From: Treponema denticola
GTDB taxonomy: Bacteria; Spirochaetota; Spirochaetia; Treponematales; Treponemataceae
DNA length: 64,000 nucleotides
Direction of reading: 5' to 3'
Assembly: GCF_024181405.1 (NCBI RefSeq)
Contig: NZ_CP051302.1
Coordinates: forward strand, 1,798,001 to 1,862,000
In this document: positions 10,733 to 20,103 of the stretch, piece by piece
Layout of the letters: each line of letters begins with the position of its first letter
Position numbering within the stretch: the first letter of the stretch is position 1
The notes under the pieces: model-generated
What the model was told of the DNA's origin: nothing
The model's database searches: none
Seen by the model: only the letters and a program-made list of their open reading frames with translations
Made by a program: the position numbers and the translations under genes

Positions 10733-10761
10733 ATTTTATCAAATCGAGTATTTTTTGTCAA
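10733..10761 (-). promoter_or_regulatory. Sigma-70-type promoter of tRNA-Thr to rpoC operon
   Basis: The -35 TTGACA (10756-10761) and -10 TAAAAT (10733-10738) are separated by exactly 17 nt on the minus strand. They lie just upstream of tRNA-Thr. The near-consensus boxes fit the high expression expected for tRNA and ribosomal protein genes. Confidence 0.88.
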
Positions 10762-10795
10762 GACCTTGATATGGAATTTTAGCGAAATTAGAAAT

Positions 10796-10835
10796 AAAAT
10801 CAGACATTCCTAAAAAAGAAAGAATGCCTGATTTT
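10796..10835 (-). terminator. Terminator downstream of the TolC-like gene
   Basis: A 14-bp stem pairs 10796-10809 with 10822-10835, with a single G-U in the minus-strand RNA and a 12-nt loop, followed by TTTTATTTC. It lies 30 nt after the stop of the outer-membrane channel gene and ends the exporter operon before the ribosomal superoperon promoter. Confidence 0.8.
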
Positions 10836-10864
10836 AAAGAATAAACTTAAAAAGTCCGGTACTT

Positions 10865-12274
10865 TTAAAAATTATAAGTCTGCAAAACAGTTAAAATATA
10901 TGCCAATCTTTCAGCATAGTAATTAATTTGGGTGTCTTCTAAAAGGTTTTGAGCAGCATATAATTCGTGAATACTGCTCTTGCCCTGCTTATAGAGCTCT
11001 TCGGCAAGGGTAAAGTATTTTTTTTGAATTTCAAGGGAGGATTTTGACATTTCGGATGTAAATACGGCTCTTTCTATATTTTTTAATCCTTTCTTTTTTT
11101 CTTCTTCAAGGCTGCGTCTTAAAAAGGTCTCGTTCAAAGAGTTAATTTCTTTTAAAATTTTAAAATTTTTATTCAGCCTAAAATCATCATGTAATGGAGA
11201 AAGATTTATCCTTAAATTCATAGATACCGACCATTTAAGACTATGATTATCCTTCCAATAGCCCATAAAGGCTGTCGGAAAAGACGGATAATAGTCTTTC
11301 GACGGAAGCACATCAGCACCAAACGATAAAAAAAGCCTTGGAATACTATTATTAAAATTTTTAACCGACTGCATCCAAGAGACCTCATGCTGTAAAAGGC
11401 TCAGCTCATCCCCGGCCGATGCTTCTCTTTGAAGATAAAAGGCAAAATTTTCAAAAAAATCAAACCAAGAATCAATATCCTCGCTCAAATCACTAAAATT
11501 CAAACCCATAGATTCGATTTCACCCATAAGAGCATCATAGTTTTGTTCGGCTTGAAAAAGCAAAATTTCCTCCTGCCGAATCTTTTTGTTCTTTTCGGAA
11601 AAATCAAGAACAGAAAGCTTTCCTTGCGAAAATAAAATTTCGTTTTTTTGTTTTTCTTCGATATTCCAGTTTTGTACATTTTTTAAAAGCTCCAGCTTTT
11701 TCTTTAAGATTTTTTCCGAGCCTATAGCTGAAAGCATTTTTATGATTAAAGCCTTTTTATTTTTATCCTTTTCAAGCACGGAAAGCCGCTTTTTCCTTTG
11801 ATGCAGACCGAATTCCTGTTTTACAAAATCAGGCAGGGCAGCAGGCGCCATAAACCAAAGCGGGACATTCAGCCCGGCAGAAGAGCTAAATTTATAGGAA
11901 TAGTCCGGTTTATTGTCAAAAAAAATTCCGCATGATTGCTTACCTGTAAGATTAAGGCTCATGCCCAGAGGAAGCCTTTGACTGATCCCTAAGGATGCAG
12001 CAATATCAAAAGCCTTATAGTGCTTATCCAGTTCTGTGCCTGAAACAGAAGTATTTACATCAAGATACGGAAAAGGCATCCACCCTGCAAATTCCGAAAA
12101 CAGGAGTCTTTCATTAAATTTAAAGCTTAATTCCATTTTTTTATATTGCCGATTTTTTTGAAGAAGAGGATTTACCCTGTCAAAAAACTCGTTTATCCCG
12201 ACTTCCATTTTTATTTCAGCATTGGCCGAAAATAAAATAAGACCAAAAACTATATTTAACACAAACTCTTTCAT
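10865..12274 (-). CDS. TolC-like outer membrane efflux/secretion channel
   Basis: 469 aa with a signal peptide (residues 1 to about 19, ending in SANA). Long helical, Lys/Glu-rich segments around residues 150-260 and 395-455 fit the paired coiled coils of TolC-family outer-membrane channels. The C-terminal part (AEELYKQGKSSIHELYAAQNLL) is the typical efflux repeat. It overlaps the stop of the HlyD-like gene by 4 nt, so it is the third gene of a type I secretion operon with a C39 ABC exporter. Sequence is divergent and no function-specific residues can be assigned. Family call rests on pattern plus context. Confidence 0.78.
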   Translation of the reverse strand: MKEFVLNIVFGLILFSANAEIKMEVGINEFFDRVNPLLQKNRQYKKMELSFKFNERLLFSEFAGWMPFPYLDVNTSVSGTELDKHYKAFDIAASLGISQRLPLGMSLNLTGKQSCGIFFDNKPDYSYKFSSSAGLNVPLWFMAPAALPDFVKQEFGLHQRKKRLSVLEKDKNKKALIIKMLSAIGSEKILKKKLELLKNVQNWNIEEKQKNEILFSQGKLSVLDFSEKNKKIRQEEILLFQAEQNYDALMGEIESMGLNFSDLSEDIDSWFDFFENFAFYLQREASAGDELSLLQHEVSWMQSVKNFNNSIPRLFLSFGADVLPSKDYYPSFPTAFMGYWKDNHSLKWSVSMNLRINLSPLHDDFRLNKNFKILKEINSLNETFLRRSLEEEKKKGLKNIERAVFTSEMSKSSLEIQKKYFTLAEELYKQGKSSIHELYAAQNLLEDTQINYYAERLAYILTVLQTYNF

Positions 12275-13410
12275 TTTACCTCCAATCTTTTTAGTATAAA
12301 TGACAGAATAGAACCTGTTTCGGTGATTATTGACGCCTCGGCATCCAATCCCACTTTTAGAAAATGAGCCATTCCCTTTTTATCCGGCAAGGTATTCCCA
12401 TCCAATTTTACAAAGACGGCATACTCGGAATTTTTTGCTCCCAAAAAAACATCGGGAAGTATGGTTTCCACTTGCCCGTCAAGACTGCCGAACTCATGAT
12501 GAGGAAAGGCCGGAAATTTTAAACGAACCTTCATATCTTCTCTTACAAGCCCGGCTTTCGAAGAAGGGAGTCTTAACACAACCCTAATGTTTTCACTTGA
12601 GGAAGGCACAATCTTTAATATTTCTTGGCCGCTAAAAACATTATCCCCGCAGTTAAGAGATGAAATTTCCTGCACTTCTCCCGAAATAGGAGCATAAACT
12701 GTAAAAAGTTTTAAACTTTCTTCCATTTTAAAAAGGGAATTGCTTAAATTTTCTTTTTGAAGCTCTAAGGCCTCTTTTTCGCTGAGAAGGGAATGGAAAA
12801 AAGAATTTTTATACTGCTCCAAGTCTCTTTTGCTTTTTTCAACATTTAGATTGAGAAGCTCAATTTTTTGGTTTGCCAAACTAAAATAAGGAAGAGCTTT
12901 TTCCTCTTCAAAAATCCTAGAATTCAGCTCCAAAGCTTTTTTCAAATTGGTTTTTACCGAAAAATAATTTTCCATCCGTTTATAAGCTATTTTTCTTTCA
13001 AATGGAACAAGCATTAAGTCTTTTTCAGCACTTTTTATGCAGGCCTCAGTATCCTTAATTTTTTGTTCGATTTTTATCATCAGATCCTCAAGGTTTTGCC
13101 TTTCCTTTTGGGCAACCGTATCGTCAATGTTTAAAAGAATAGCCCCTTTTTCGACATATTGACCTGAGGTAAAGTGAATATTTTGTATCTTCCCTGCCGT
13201 AAAACTTTTTACAAAGGAAACATTTTCTATGGGACGCACCATTCCTGAAGCCCTTACAACTTCTTCTTTTTTTCCTAAAATAAGCCAAGCCGTTGTGCAA
13301 AGAGCCAGAAGGCAGATAATTGAAATTACGGAACTGAAAATTCCCGTTTTTTGCTCTTGAAGCACCTCGCCGGTATAGGTTAAGTCCTCAACATATAAGA
13401 TGGATTTCAT
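12271..13410 (-). CDS. HlyD-family periplasmic adaptor of a peptide exporter
   Basis: 379 aa with a single N-terminal membrane span (about residues 27-45) and the bulk in the periplasm. The biotinyl-lipoyl-like half-motif VRASGMVRPIENVSFVKSF is followed by a long coiled-coil hairpin (about residues 95-225). The second half-motif is YAPISGEVQEISSLNCGDNV. This is the architecture of type I secretion and bacteriocin-export adaptors that link an inner-membrane ABC protein to a TolC channel. It overlaps both neighbours by 4 nt, so the three genes are translationally coupled. Confidence 0.88.
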   Translation of the reverse strand: MKSILYVEDLTYTGEVLQEQKTGIFSSVISIICLLALCTTAWLILGKKEEVVRASGMVRPIENVSFVKSFTAGKIQNIHFTSGQYVEKGAILLNIDDTVAQKERQNLEDLMIKIEQKIKDTEACIKSAEKDLMLVPFERKIAYKRMENYFSVKTNLKKALELNSRIFEEEKALPYFSLANQKIELLNLNVEKSKRDLEQYKNSFFHSLLSEKEALELQKENLSNSLFKMEESLKLFTVYAPISGEVQEISSLNCGDNVFSGQEILKIVPSSSENIRVVLRLPSSKAGLVREDMKVRLKFPAFPHHEFGSLDGQVETILPDVFLGAKNSEYAVFVKLDGNTLPDKKGMAHFLKVGLDAEASIITETGSILSFILKRLEVK

Positions 13411-15563
13411 GCTACATACTCCTCCTTATTTTGAGTTTCCCACAATCTTGAATAAACCCCGTCTTTTTCGAGCAAGTCTGCGTGTGTTCCCGCCTCGGCT
13501 ATTTCGCCCTTATCGAACACGAAGATTTTATCGCAGTCCTTGATTGAGCTTAACCTGTGAGCAATGATTATTGAAGTCCGGCCTGCACCGATTTCTTTGA
13601 GAGTATTCAAAACTTCCGCTTCAGAAATTCCGTCCAGAGCTGAAGTAGCCTCATCCAAAATCAACATGGATGGATTGTGTAAAAGGATACGTGCAATAGC
13701 TATACGCTGCCTTTCTCCTCCGGAAAGGGTGGTGCCTTGCTCCCCGACAAGGGTATTGTACCTATCGGGCATGGATTCGATAAAAGAAGCAGCGCCTGAA
13801 ACCTCGGCAGCGGTCATCATCCGCCTGTAATCGCCGTTTCCCGAACTCCAATTTATATTTTCCGCTATCGTCCCCGAAAACAAGAGAATGTCCTGAGGAA
13901 CATAGCCTATTTGCTTACGATAAGAATCGTTTTTTAGGTCTTTTAGATTTATATCGTCTACAAAAATATCCCCCTCCTGTGCAGAATAAAATTTCATCAA
14001 AAGCTTTGCAAGGGTGGTCTTGCCGGAACCTGAAGCACCGACAAAGGCTACCCTTTCACCGGGATTTATACTTAAATTTATGTTCTTCAAATTTTTTGAA
14101 TGGGAATCGTAGCCGAAGGATAAATTTTTTATATCGATTTTGCCAGCAAGGCCATTCGATTCGATTTTTCCCTTATCCAAATTTTCTTCGGTTTCTTCAT
14201 CAAAGATTTCGGCAAGCCTTTCCGCCGCAACATAGGCCTCTTGAAGCTGAGGCTGCAGAGTTAAAAGCCTTGCAAGAGGATCCAAAAAATAACCTGAAAG
14301 GATGACAAAGGAAATTAATTGGCCTAAAGACATTGAACCGTTTAAGATATTTAAACTTCCGAGCCAATAAATAGCCAAGGTTCCGCATCTTCCGATAAAA
14401 TTTTGGAGGCTGTTTTGATAATTGGAAAAAGATGCAAGTTTGATACCCTTTCTGATGGCATTTACGATTTTAAACTCGGCTCTTTCAAGGGCCTTAGATT
14501 CGGCACCCAAGGCTTTGATTGTAGCTATTCCGTTTAGGCTTTCAACAATACAGGAGTGTTTTTCGGCCTCTGCGGAGGCCCTGGCCCTTATCATTTTTTG
14601 ATAAGGTCTTGCATAAAACCATACCAAAACCGAACTTACCACAACAGGAACAAGGGCTGCAACAAGCAAATTGGAACCGAGGGAGATTAAAAATATTGCT
14701 CCGAAAATAAGCATCAAGGAGTCTAAAACAACGGTCAAGGCCGTAGCGGAAATAACCTGCCTTATCGTAACCGTATCGTTCATTCTTGCAACAAGCTCTC
14801 CGGTCTTTTTTTCGGTAAAAAAGCGCATCGGCAAATGAAGGATATGCTCAAAATATCGATACACCAAAACCGTATCAATCTTATAACTCATACTCATCAG
14901 CAGCTGATTCCTAGCCAACCCCAAAAGACTTCTAAAAATAATTACGCCCAAAAAACCTACCGAAAAACCGGTAAGGGTCTCTCTTAAATTGGAACTTAGT
15001 ACCTCATCAATCAAAAACCTAAAATAAAACGCACTAATAATGCCCAAAAAAGACAGGATAACGCTCGCAATTAAAATTTCCGCGCATATCTTTTTGTGCG
15101 ATTTTAGAATAGGCAAAAATCTGGTTAAGCCCTTTGATGAAGACCCCTTGTCTGAAAAATCCGGCCGGGGCAAAAGTACAAAAAACACCCCTGTCCAATT
15201 TTTTTGAAAAACCTCTGTGTTTATCTTTTTATATCCTTCGGAAGGATCCGCCAAATAAACATAGTTTGAATCCGATTTATAAACGACAAGATAATGGTTA
15301 TCGCTCCCCCTTACAGCATGAGCAATAAAGGGCATAGGAATATTTTTTGGAATTTCTTTTGATTCAGAAACAGCCCCTCGGCATGAAAACCCTAAGGTCT
15401 CGGCAGCATGAATTATGCCCAAACCTGAGGCTCCCTTCTTACCGCCTTGAAGCAGCCTTCTTATCTTGCCCATATCGATAGGCTTCTCATAATGCCTGCA
15501 TATATTTGCAATACATGCAGCTCCGCAATCTTCGCGGTTTTTTTGTAAAATTATATTTTTCAT
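13407..15563 (-). CDS. C39-peptidase-containing ABC exporter (bacteriocin-type)
   Basis: 718 aa. The N-terminal C39 peptidase domain (1 to about 130) has the catalytic Cys13 in EDCGAACI, His90 in DNHYLVV and Asp106 in LADPSEG, so it should cleave double-glycine leader peptides. A six-span exporter domain follows (about 160-450). The C-terminal ATPase has Walker A GASGSGKTT, signature LSGGERQRIAIAR, Walker B MLILDEATSALD and the H-loop IIAHRLS. It is first in an operon with an HlyD-like adaptor and a TolC-like channel. No small gene with a GG leader was found beside it, so its cargo is unknown. Confidence 0.93.
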   Translation of the reverse strand: MKNIILQKNREDCGAACIANICRHYEKPIDMGKIRRLLQGGKKGASGLGIIHAAETLGFSCRGAVSESKEIPKNIPMPFIAHAVRGSDNHYLVVYKSDSNYVYLADPSEGYKKINTEVFQKNWTGVFFVLLPRPDFSDKGSSSKGLTRFLPILKSHKKICAEILIASVILSFLGIISAFYFRFLIDEVLSSNLRETLTGFSVGFLGVIIFRSLLGLARNQLLMSMSYKIDTVLVYRYFEHILHLPMRFFTEKKTGELVARMNDTVTIRQVISATALTVVLDSLMLIFGAIFLISLGSNLLVAALVPVVVSSVLVWFYARPYQKMIRARASAEAEKHSCIVESLNGIATIKALGAESKALERAEFKIVNAIRKGIKLASFSNYQNSLQNFIGRCGTLAIYWLGSLNILNGSMSLGQLISFVILSGYFLDPLARLLTLQPQLQEAYVAAERLAEIFDEETEENLDKGKIESNGLAGKIDIKNLSFGYDSHSKNLKNINLSINPGERVAFVGASGSGKTTLAKLLMKFYSAQEGDIFVDDINLKDLKNDSYRKQIGYVPQDILLFSGTIAENINWSSGNGDYRRMMTAAEVSGAASFIESMPDRYNTLVGEQGTTLSGGERQRIAIARILLHNPSMLILDEATSALDGISEAEVLNTLKEIGAGRTSIIIAHRLSSIKDCDKIFVFDKGEIAEAGTHADLLEKDGVYSRLWETQNKEEYVA

Positions 15564-15643
15564 ATATACCTCTCTATAATTCTTATAGTTTTTTTTTGTA
15601 ATTAATAGTAATTTTTTAAATATGTGAGAAAAAAAATTACAGC

Positions 15644-15672
15644 TTGAAAAAAGAGTAAAAAAAGAGTATTAT
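15644..15672 (+). promoter_or_regulatory. Promoter of the lipoprotein/LysM-like operon
   Basis: TTGAAA (15644-15649), 17 nt, TATTAT (15667-15672). It is followed 15 nt later by a GGGAGG Shine-Dalgarno (15688-15693) and the ATG at 15700. It lies in the divergent spacer opposite the ABC exporter gene. Confidence 0.7.
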
Positions 15673-15699
15673 TAGTTAATATCAAATGGGAGGTATTTA

Positions 15700-16767
15700 A
15701 TGAAGAAAAATTATAAATTACTGATTTTGATGTCTATCCTTGTGCCGCTTTTTTTTGCATCATGTGCATCAAAGCAAAAAACACAAGATATTCCGCCTGA
15801 GCCGAAAGTAGAAGAAGTAAAGGCTCCAGTTGTAGAAAAAGAAGAGCCTAAACAGGAAGTTGTTAAGCCGGAAGTACCCAAGACTGACCCTCTTCTTGCT
15901 GAACTAAAACTTTTTCAAGGTCAAAACGGAAAGGTTAACAAGGCGAGAAAAAAGGCTGTAGAGCTGGGCGCCGATAAGGCCTATGCAGAGCTTTTCCAAG
16001 TTCCGGAGACCTTAAGACAAAAGGCCGACTCTGATGCACAAGCCGGAAACTATAAAGCCGCAATTGCAAAATATAATGAAGCCATCATCAGATATGACAC
16101 TCTTTCAAATCTAATGAATGCGGCAACTTTAAGGACCGAAATTGAAAGCAATAACTTTGGAAGCTATTCACCGGCAGACTATGTTGAGGCCGAAAGATTT
16201 TCGATCAACACTATAGATCATTACCCCTTAGACCATAAGATGGCAAAAGAATCTTCGGAAGATGCTTTGAAGCTTTATAAAAAAGTCGCAGCTAAGGGAT
16301 ACCTTGAATCTGCCAAAAAGTCAAAAGACACTGCAAAAGAGTACAAAGATGACTGCGATTCTATCAAGGTTGCAAGAAGCAGAAAAGAAGACTACAACAA
16401 GGCAGTTAGAATCTATAACCGCGGAAAGTCGGCTGCAGACAGGTCCGATTATAAGGAGGCCTACACGTCGTATAATGAAGCAGCAAAACTTTTTGCAAAA
16501 CTATACGAAGAGGTTTCTTTAAAAAAGGCAGAAGCCGAAAAAGCTATGGCTGAGGCTGCAAAACGGCAGCAGGAAAGCTCGGCCCTCGCTTTAGAAGCTG
16601 ATAAGGAAGCACCATTGACCGAGGCCGGAGAAGGCTTCACTGAAGGAAACCTTGATTTACAAAACCTGTCCACACCTCAGACCGGAGCGCCTGTTGAAAA
16701 CATCAACACCAAGGGCGATGCACCTGCAAACACAGGAAATAACCAAACAACAGGAGGAGGCCGATAA
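15700..16767 (+). CDS. Lipoprotein with TPR-like helical repeats
   Basis: 355 aa. The signal peptide has a spirochaetal lipobox LFFASC with the lipidated Cys at residue 22, followed by a Lys/Glu/Pro-rich linker. The middle (about 65-275) is helical with Ala- and Tyr-rich units such as AGNYKAAIAKYNEAI and RSDYKEAYTSYNEAAKLF, like degenerate tetratricopeptide repeats. The tail is low-complexity Gly/Asn. Its stop overlaps the start of the next gene by one base (TAATG), and the next protein has similar repeats, so the two probably act together in the envelope. Exact function not recognised. Confidence 0.85.
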   Translation: MKKNYKLLILMSILVPLFFASCASKQKTQDIPPEPKVEEVKAPVVEKEEPKQEVVKPEVPKTDPLLAELKLFQGQNGKVNKARKKAVELGADKAYAELFQVPETLRQKADSDAQAGNYKAAIAKYNEAIIRYDTLSNLMNAATLRTEIESNNFGSYSPADYVEAERFSINTIDHYPLDHKMAKESSEDALKLYKKVAAKGYLESAKKSKDTAKEYKDDCDSIKVARSRKEDYNKAVRIYNRGKSAADRSDYKEAYTSYNEAAKLFAKLYEEVSLKKAEAEKAMAEAAKRQQESSALALEADKEAPLTEAGEGFTEGNLDLQNLSTPQTGAPVENINTKGDAPANTGNNQTTGGGR

Positions 16768-17468
16768 TGAAAAAACTTATCACAATCTTAATATTTTTGA
16801 CGGTTTTAATACCGCTTGTTGCTCTCTCCTATGATGACAACGAATACCAGAGAAAAAGCAGGGCTTATACTGAACTTGCAGCGAAGGCCTATGATGAAGG
16901 AGATTACGAAGCCTCGATAGAATATTCAAAGCTTGCAGAAAGCTATGCACAGCAGTCGGCGGATTTTATTCAAAGAATGCTGGCTAAAACCGAAGCTGAA
17001 CAGGAAATGAACAAGGCACGTACCAGATTCACTTGGGCAAAGGCAAACGGAGCTGAAGAAAAATATCCCGATGCCTATAGGACTGCAGAAGAAGCCTTAA
17101 ACGCAGGAAGCATAGCCTTCGATAACGAAAACTATGATGTAGCAGTCGTATGTGCCCAAAGAGTAATGGACGCTCTTTCGGTAGTTAAGGGAAAGGATGA
17201 CACAGGTCTTGCAGAGCTTCCTTCTCAATATAGAATCAGGACATGGAGAGGAGAAAAGGACTGTTTGTGGAATATAGCAGCCAAAAAGGAAGTCTATGGA
17301 AATCCCTTTATGTGGCGTAAGCTGTATGAGGCTAACAAGGATAAGCTCCCTGATGCAAACAATCCAAACTGGGTAGAACCGGATATTATTTTAACGATTC
17401 CGTCCATTAAAGGCGAAAAAAGATCAGGTCTCTACGATCCTTCAAAAACCTATAAACGGTTTAAATAA
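16767..17468 (+). CDS. Exported TPR-like protein with C-terminal LysM-like domain
   Basis: 233 aa with an N-terminal signal peptide (about residues 1-20, VLIPLVALS). TPR-like helices follow (AKAYDEGDYEASIEYSKLAE and NAGSIAFDNENYDVAVVC). The C-terminal part (about 165-215) reads GEKDCLWNIAAKKEVYGNPFMWRKLYEAN and ends EPDIILTIPS, the pattern of a LysM-type peptidoglycan-binding unit with a longer insert. It is coupled to the preceding lipoprotein and followed by a strong terminator. Together they look like a cell-wall-associated pair. Confidence 0.82.
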   Translation: MKKLITILIFLTVLIPLVALSYDDNEYQRKSRAYTELAAKAYDEGDYEASIEYSKLAESYAQQSADFIQRMLAKTEAEQEMNKARTRFTWAKANGAEEKYPDAYRTAEEALNAGSIAFDNENYDVAVVCAQRVMDALSVVKGKDDTGLAELPSQYRIRTWRGEKDCLWNIAAKKEVYGNPFMWRKLYEANKDKLPDANNPNWVEPDIILTIPSIKGEKRSGLYDPSKTYKRFK

Positions 17469-17491
17469 GAATTCGGCTAAAATTAAAAAAG

Positions 17492-17518
17492 CCTCCAAAA
17501 TCTTTTAGACTTTGGAGG
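17492..17518. terminator. Bidirectional terminator between convergent genes
   Basis: An 8-bp stem CCTCCAAA/TTTGGAGG (17492-17499 with 17511-17518) has TTTTCTT after it on the plus strand and TTTTTT after it on the minus strand. It serves both the LysM-like gene and the convergent deacetylase-like gene. Confidence 0.85.
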
Positions 17519-17536
17519 TTTTCTTATTAAGAGCTT

Positions 17537-19894
17537 TTACTTAAGTCCCATCAAGGTTTTAACATCGGTAATCTCATACCCCATTTCGGTTAAAACATCT
17601 ATCAATAGCTGTAAATTATAATAAAGATAATCGCTCCTAGTTGAAAGGCTTCTGCCAATGCGTATGGGAATTATAGAACCCGGCTGAACCGCATCAGCTA
17701 TATCTTCAATTAATTCTGCAGAAGTCTTATAAAGAGAAGGAACGGCAAATTTTTCATCGGGGCTAAGCCAATCGGCTACCCTAACATCAGGCGAAATAAA
17801 AACATAACCGGCATTTTTTCCGGCATTTAAAATAAGGGAGGAAGAAATATAATGAGGAGTATGCCAGATAAGGGAAAGCTCGGAACCTGTAAGAGAATAA
17901 AAATTATCTTCATTACGGGCCAGTCCCTGCTTTATAAAATTATCGTCTATACGATAAGCCGTATCGTTCAAATTCCATGTGGTAAAGAAAAGGGAACCGC
18001 ATTGGTGTCCGCTTTTTACAATCTCTTTTACGGCATTGGGGTTTTGCCTCATTGCTTCACCATTTATAAAAAAAGTTGAACTTATATTATTCTTTTTTAA
18101 GGTATAAAGAATGCTCGCAATTCCGTCCATATCATCCATGGCATCAAAGACTAAGGCAACCCGTTTTTTCCCGCTTCGGCTTCCATGCGAAAAAACGGAA
18201 GAAGAATTGGCACTTTCATAAGAAATCTTTTTTTGAGTTTTTTCCTTTAAAAAGTTTCCGTCTTCCAAAAGCGGACGGGTTATAAAATCTTTAAGACGGC
18301 GAATATAAATCATATTAGCAAAATAGCCCGAATTTGAATCTATGTAAATTCTATCCGAAAGATTAGCGTTTTTCTTTTGCATGATTTTTTTTGAAGAATG
18401 AGTCCATTTTAAATTTGAAACATATTGCAAGACATCTGCATTATCGGAGTCCTGAGGAGCGCCATCCGTCTCATTATTCCGGACGCTTTTCAAACTTATT
18501 AAAATTTCCTTGCCTGAGTCCGCCCAGCTATAATCCTGCATTGACGAAACGGAAATCTTTTTCCTGCCTGTATCGGAAGAACTATCGTTAAGATTATACT
18601 CGTAAATATAATTTTCACCGCCTAAAAAAAAGGTAAAATTATTTTTCCAAACAGCCGAGACAATTTTTTCATCAGAAAAAACATCTAGCTTTTTCCATGA
18701 AGGTGCACCGTTTTCTTCCGTGAGCGAAGTATCATAAAAAACAACTCCCTCGTCTTCCTTAAAAACGGCAACTTCAAAATTAGTGGAAGCTGCAAGAAAC
18801 GAGCTTTTTTCGGTGACGGGAATTTTTTCAAAACTTGAAGAAGAAGGAAGAATTTGCCATGCCCTTAAAATTTTTGAGCCGCCTGCAAGACCTTCGGCAA
18901 AAACAATTGGGGAATTATCTTTCCAATGAACGGAAACTTCAGCGGTATTTCCAGGAAGCAATAAATAGGGAATAGAATCCGAGGAGTAAACATTGACATA
19001 ATCGTCTCCATCCAGTTTAATGCGGTAAACATTTCTTTTGCCTTTAACAAAAACGGCGGTCTTGCCGTCAGGTGCTATAAAAACAGAATCAAAGGCCGGA
19101 GAAAAATCCGAAGGGATTTTTGCAGCAAGCTTTCCTGCAGAAAATAAGGGCGCATAAAAAGCCTTTGTAAAAAGCTCGGTGGAAGAAACCCTGTAAAGAG
19201 CATTCCCCGATAAAAAAACAAATTCCGAAGATGAAATCCATTTTAAATTCTTTATTTTACCTTGAGAAAGTTTTCTAAAATTCTTATCCGTAAAAGTAGA
19301 TTCCGAAAACCACTCAGGTCTGGCAAAATAAATTACTCCATCATCTTCATATAAAATAATCTTTGAATCAGGCGACCAAGATACGGGAAGATCATTTCGA
19401 ACATTTTTGTTACTCAATATATATCTTCTGCCGGTATCGGTGTCCATCAGTACGAGCCGTCCGAAAACAAGGGTGGAGGGCTCGACCAATGCAAGCCATC
19501 TTCCGTCAGGGCTTGCTTTTATATTGTTAAGAGCGCCTATCTTTGAAGAATTGGATGCCGAAAGAGGTTCAAAATCGGAATGGGAATCGACAGCTCCTGA
19601 CTTGAGGTCGAGCCTTATGATACCGAAACGGTTTGAAACCTGTAAAAATTTATTGTTTCCTAAAAGCTGCAATTTTTCGGGAAAAAATGTAAGCTGCTCT
19701 ATTTTATTATTTTCATTCGAATATTTAAAAAGAGTTTTATATGAATAACCCTCATAAGCATCTGCCTTGATATCGAATAAAATATCGCCTTCAGTATTTA
19801 TATCGGCAGATTCAAAAGATAGCTCGGAATGGAGGTTTAGCAAACTAAAAAAAATAAAGCAAACCGGTAAGGCAAATTTTAATTTTTTTTTCAT
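17537..19894 (-). CDS. Exported beta-propeller-like protein with degenerate polysaccharide deacetylase domain
   Basis: 785 aa. The signal peptide spans about residues 1-24. A long repetitive region (about 25-560) has TolB/WD-like blades such as ASPDGRWLALVEPSTLVFG and APDGKTAVFVKGKRNVYRI. A C-terminal NodB-like domain (about 575-785) starts KKRVALVFDAMDDMDGIAS. In active enzymes the corresponding motifs are TFDDGP and a HxxxH pair. Here the second reads GHQCGSLFFTTWN and has no HxxxH, so catalysis is doubtful and a carbohydrate-binding or scaffold role is possible. It is convergent with the LysM-like gene across a shared terminator and probably acts at the cell envelope. Confidence 0.8.
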   Translation of the reverse strand: MKKKLKFALPVCFIFFSLLNLHSELSFESADINTEGDILFDIKADAYEGYSYKTLFKYSNENNKIEQLTFFPEKLQLLGNNKFLQVSNRFGIIRLDLKSGAVDSHSDFEPLSASNSSKIGALNNIKASPDGRWLALVEPSTLVFGRLVLMDTDTGRRYILSNKNVRNDLPVSWSPDSKIILYEDDGVIYFARPEWFSESTFTDKNFRKLSQGKIKNLKWISSSEFVFLSGNALYRVSSTELFTKAFYAPLFSAGKLAAKIPSDFSPAFDSVFIAPDGKTAVFVKGKRNVYRIKLDGDDYVNVYSSDSIPYLLLPGNTAEVSVHWKDNSPIVFAEGLAGGSKILRAWQILPSSSSFEKIPVTEKSSFLAASTNFEVAVFKEDEGVVFYDTSLTEENGAPSWKKLDVFSDEKIVSAVWKNNFTFFLGGENYIYEYNLNDSSSDTGRKKISVSSMQDYSWADSGKEILISLKSVRNNETDGAPQDSDNADVLQYVSNLKWTHSSKKIMQKKNANLSDRIYIDSNSGYFANMIYIRRLKDFITRPLLEDGNFLKEKTQKKISYESANSSSVFSHGSRSGKKRVALVFDAMDDMDGIASILYTLKKNNISSTFFINGEAMRQNPNAVKEIVKSGHQCGSLFFTTWNLNDTAYRIDDNFIKQGLARNEDNFYSLTGSELSLIWHTPHYISSSLILNAGKNAGYVFISPDVRVADWLSPDEKFAVPSLYKTSAELIEDIADAVQPGSIIPIRIGRSLSTRSDYLYYNLQLLIDVLTEMGYEITDVKTLMGLK

Positions 19895-19904
19895 AAAAAC
19901 TCCA

Positions 19905-20087
19905 TCAATTTTCAGTCAATATATTTGAATGGGTGTTAATAATATCGGTCAACTCTTCTTCAAGTTTTTCCAAAGATTCTTCCATCTCGGTTATTTTTTT
20001 TATTGCGATTTTTTTTTGCATTTCACCCATTTTACCGAAGGCTTCATCTATTGCTTCGCAGTCTTCACAGGCCATTGTTTTATTCAT
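19905..20087 (-). CDS. Small coiled-coil protein of unknown function
   Basis: 60 aa starting MNKTMACEDCEAIDEAFGKM. The ATG at 20087 is chosen because GGAG sits 8 nt before it. An N-terminal CEDC pair is followed by a highly charged helix (KKITEMEESLEKLEEELTDI) that should form a coiled coil. It lies 10 nt before the propeller/deacetylase-like gene and 16 nt after the next unknown gene, so all three probably share a transcript. I do not recognise the family. Confidence 0.65.
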   Translation of the reverse strand: MNKTMACEDCEAIDEAFGKMGEMQKKIAIKKITEMEESLEKLEEELTDIINTHSNILTEN

Positions 20088-20103
20088 TTTAAGCACTCCA
20101 TAT

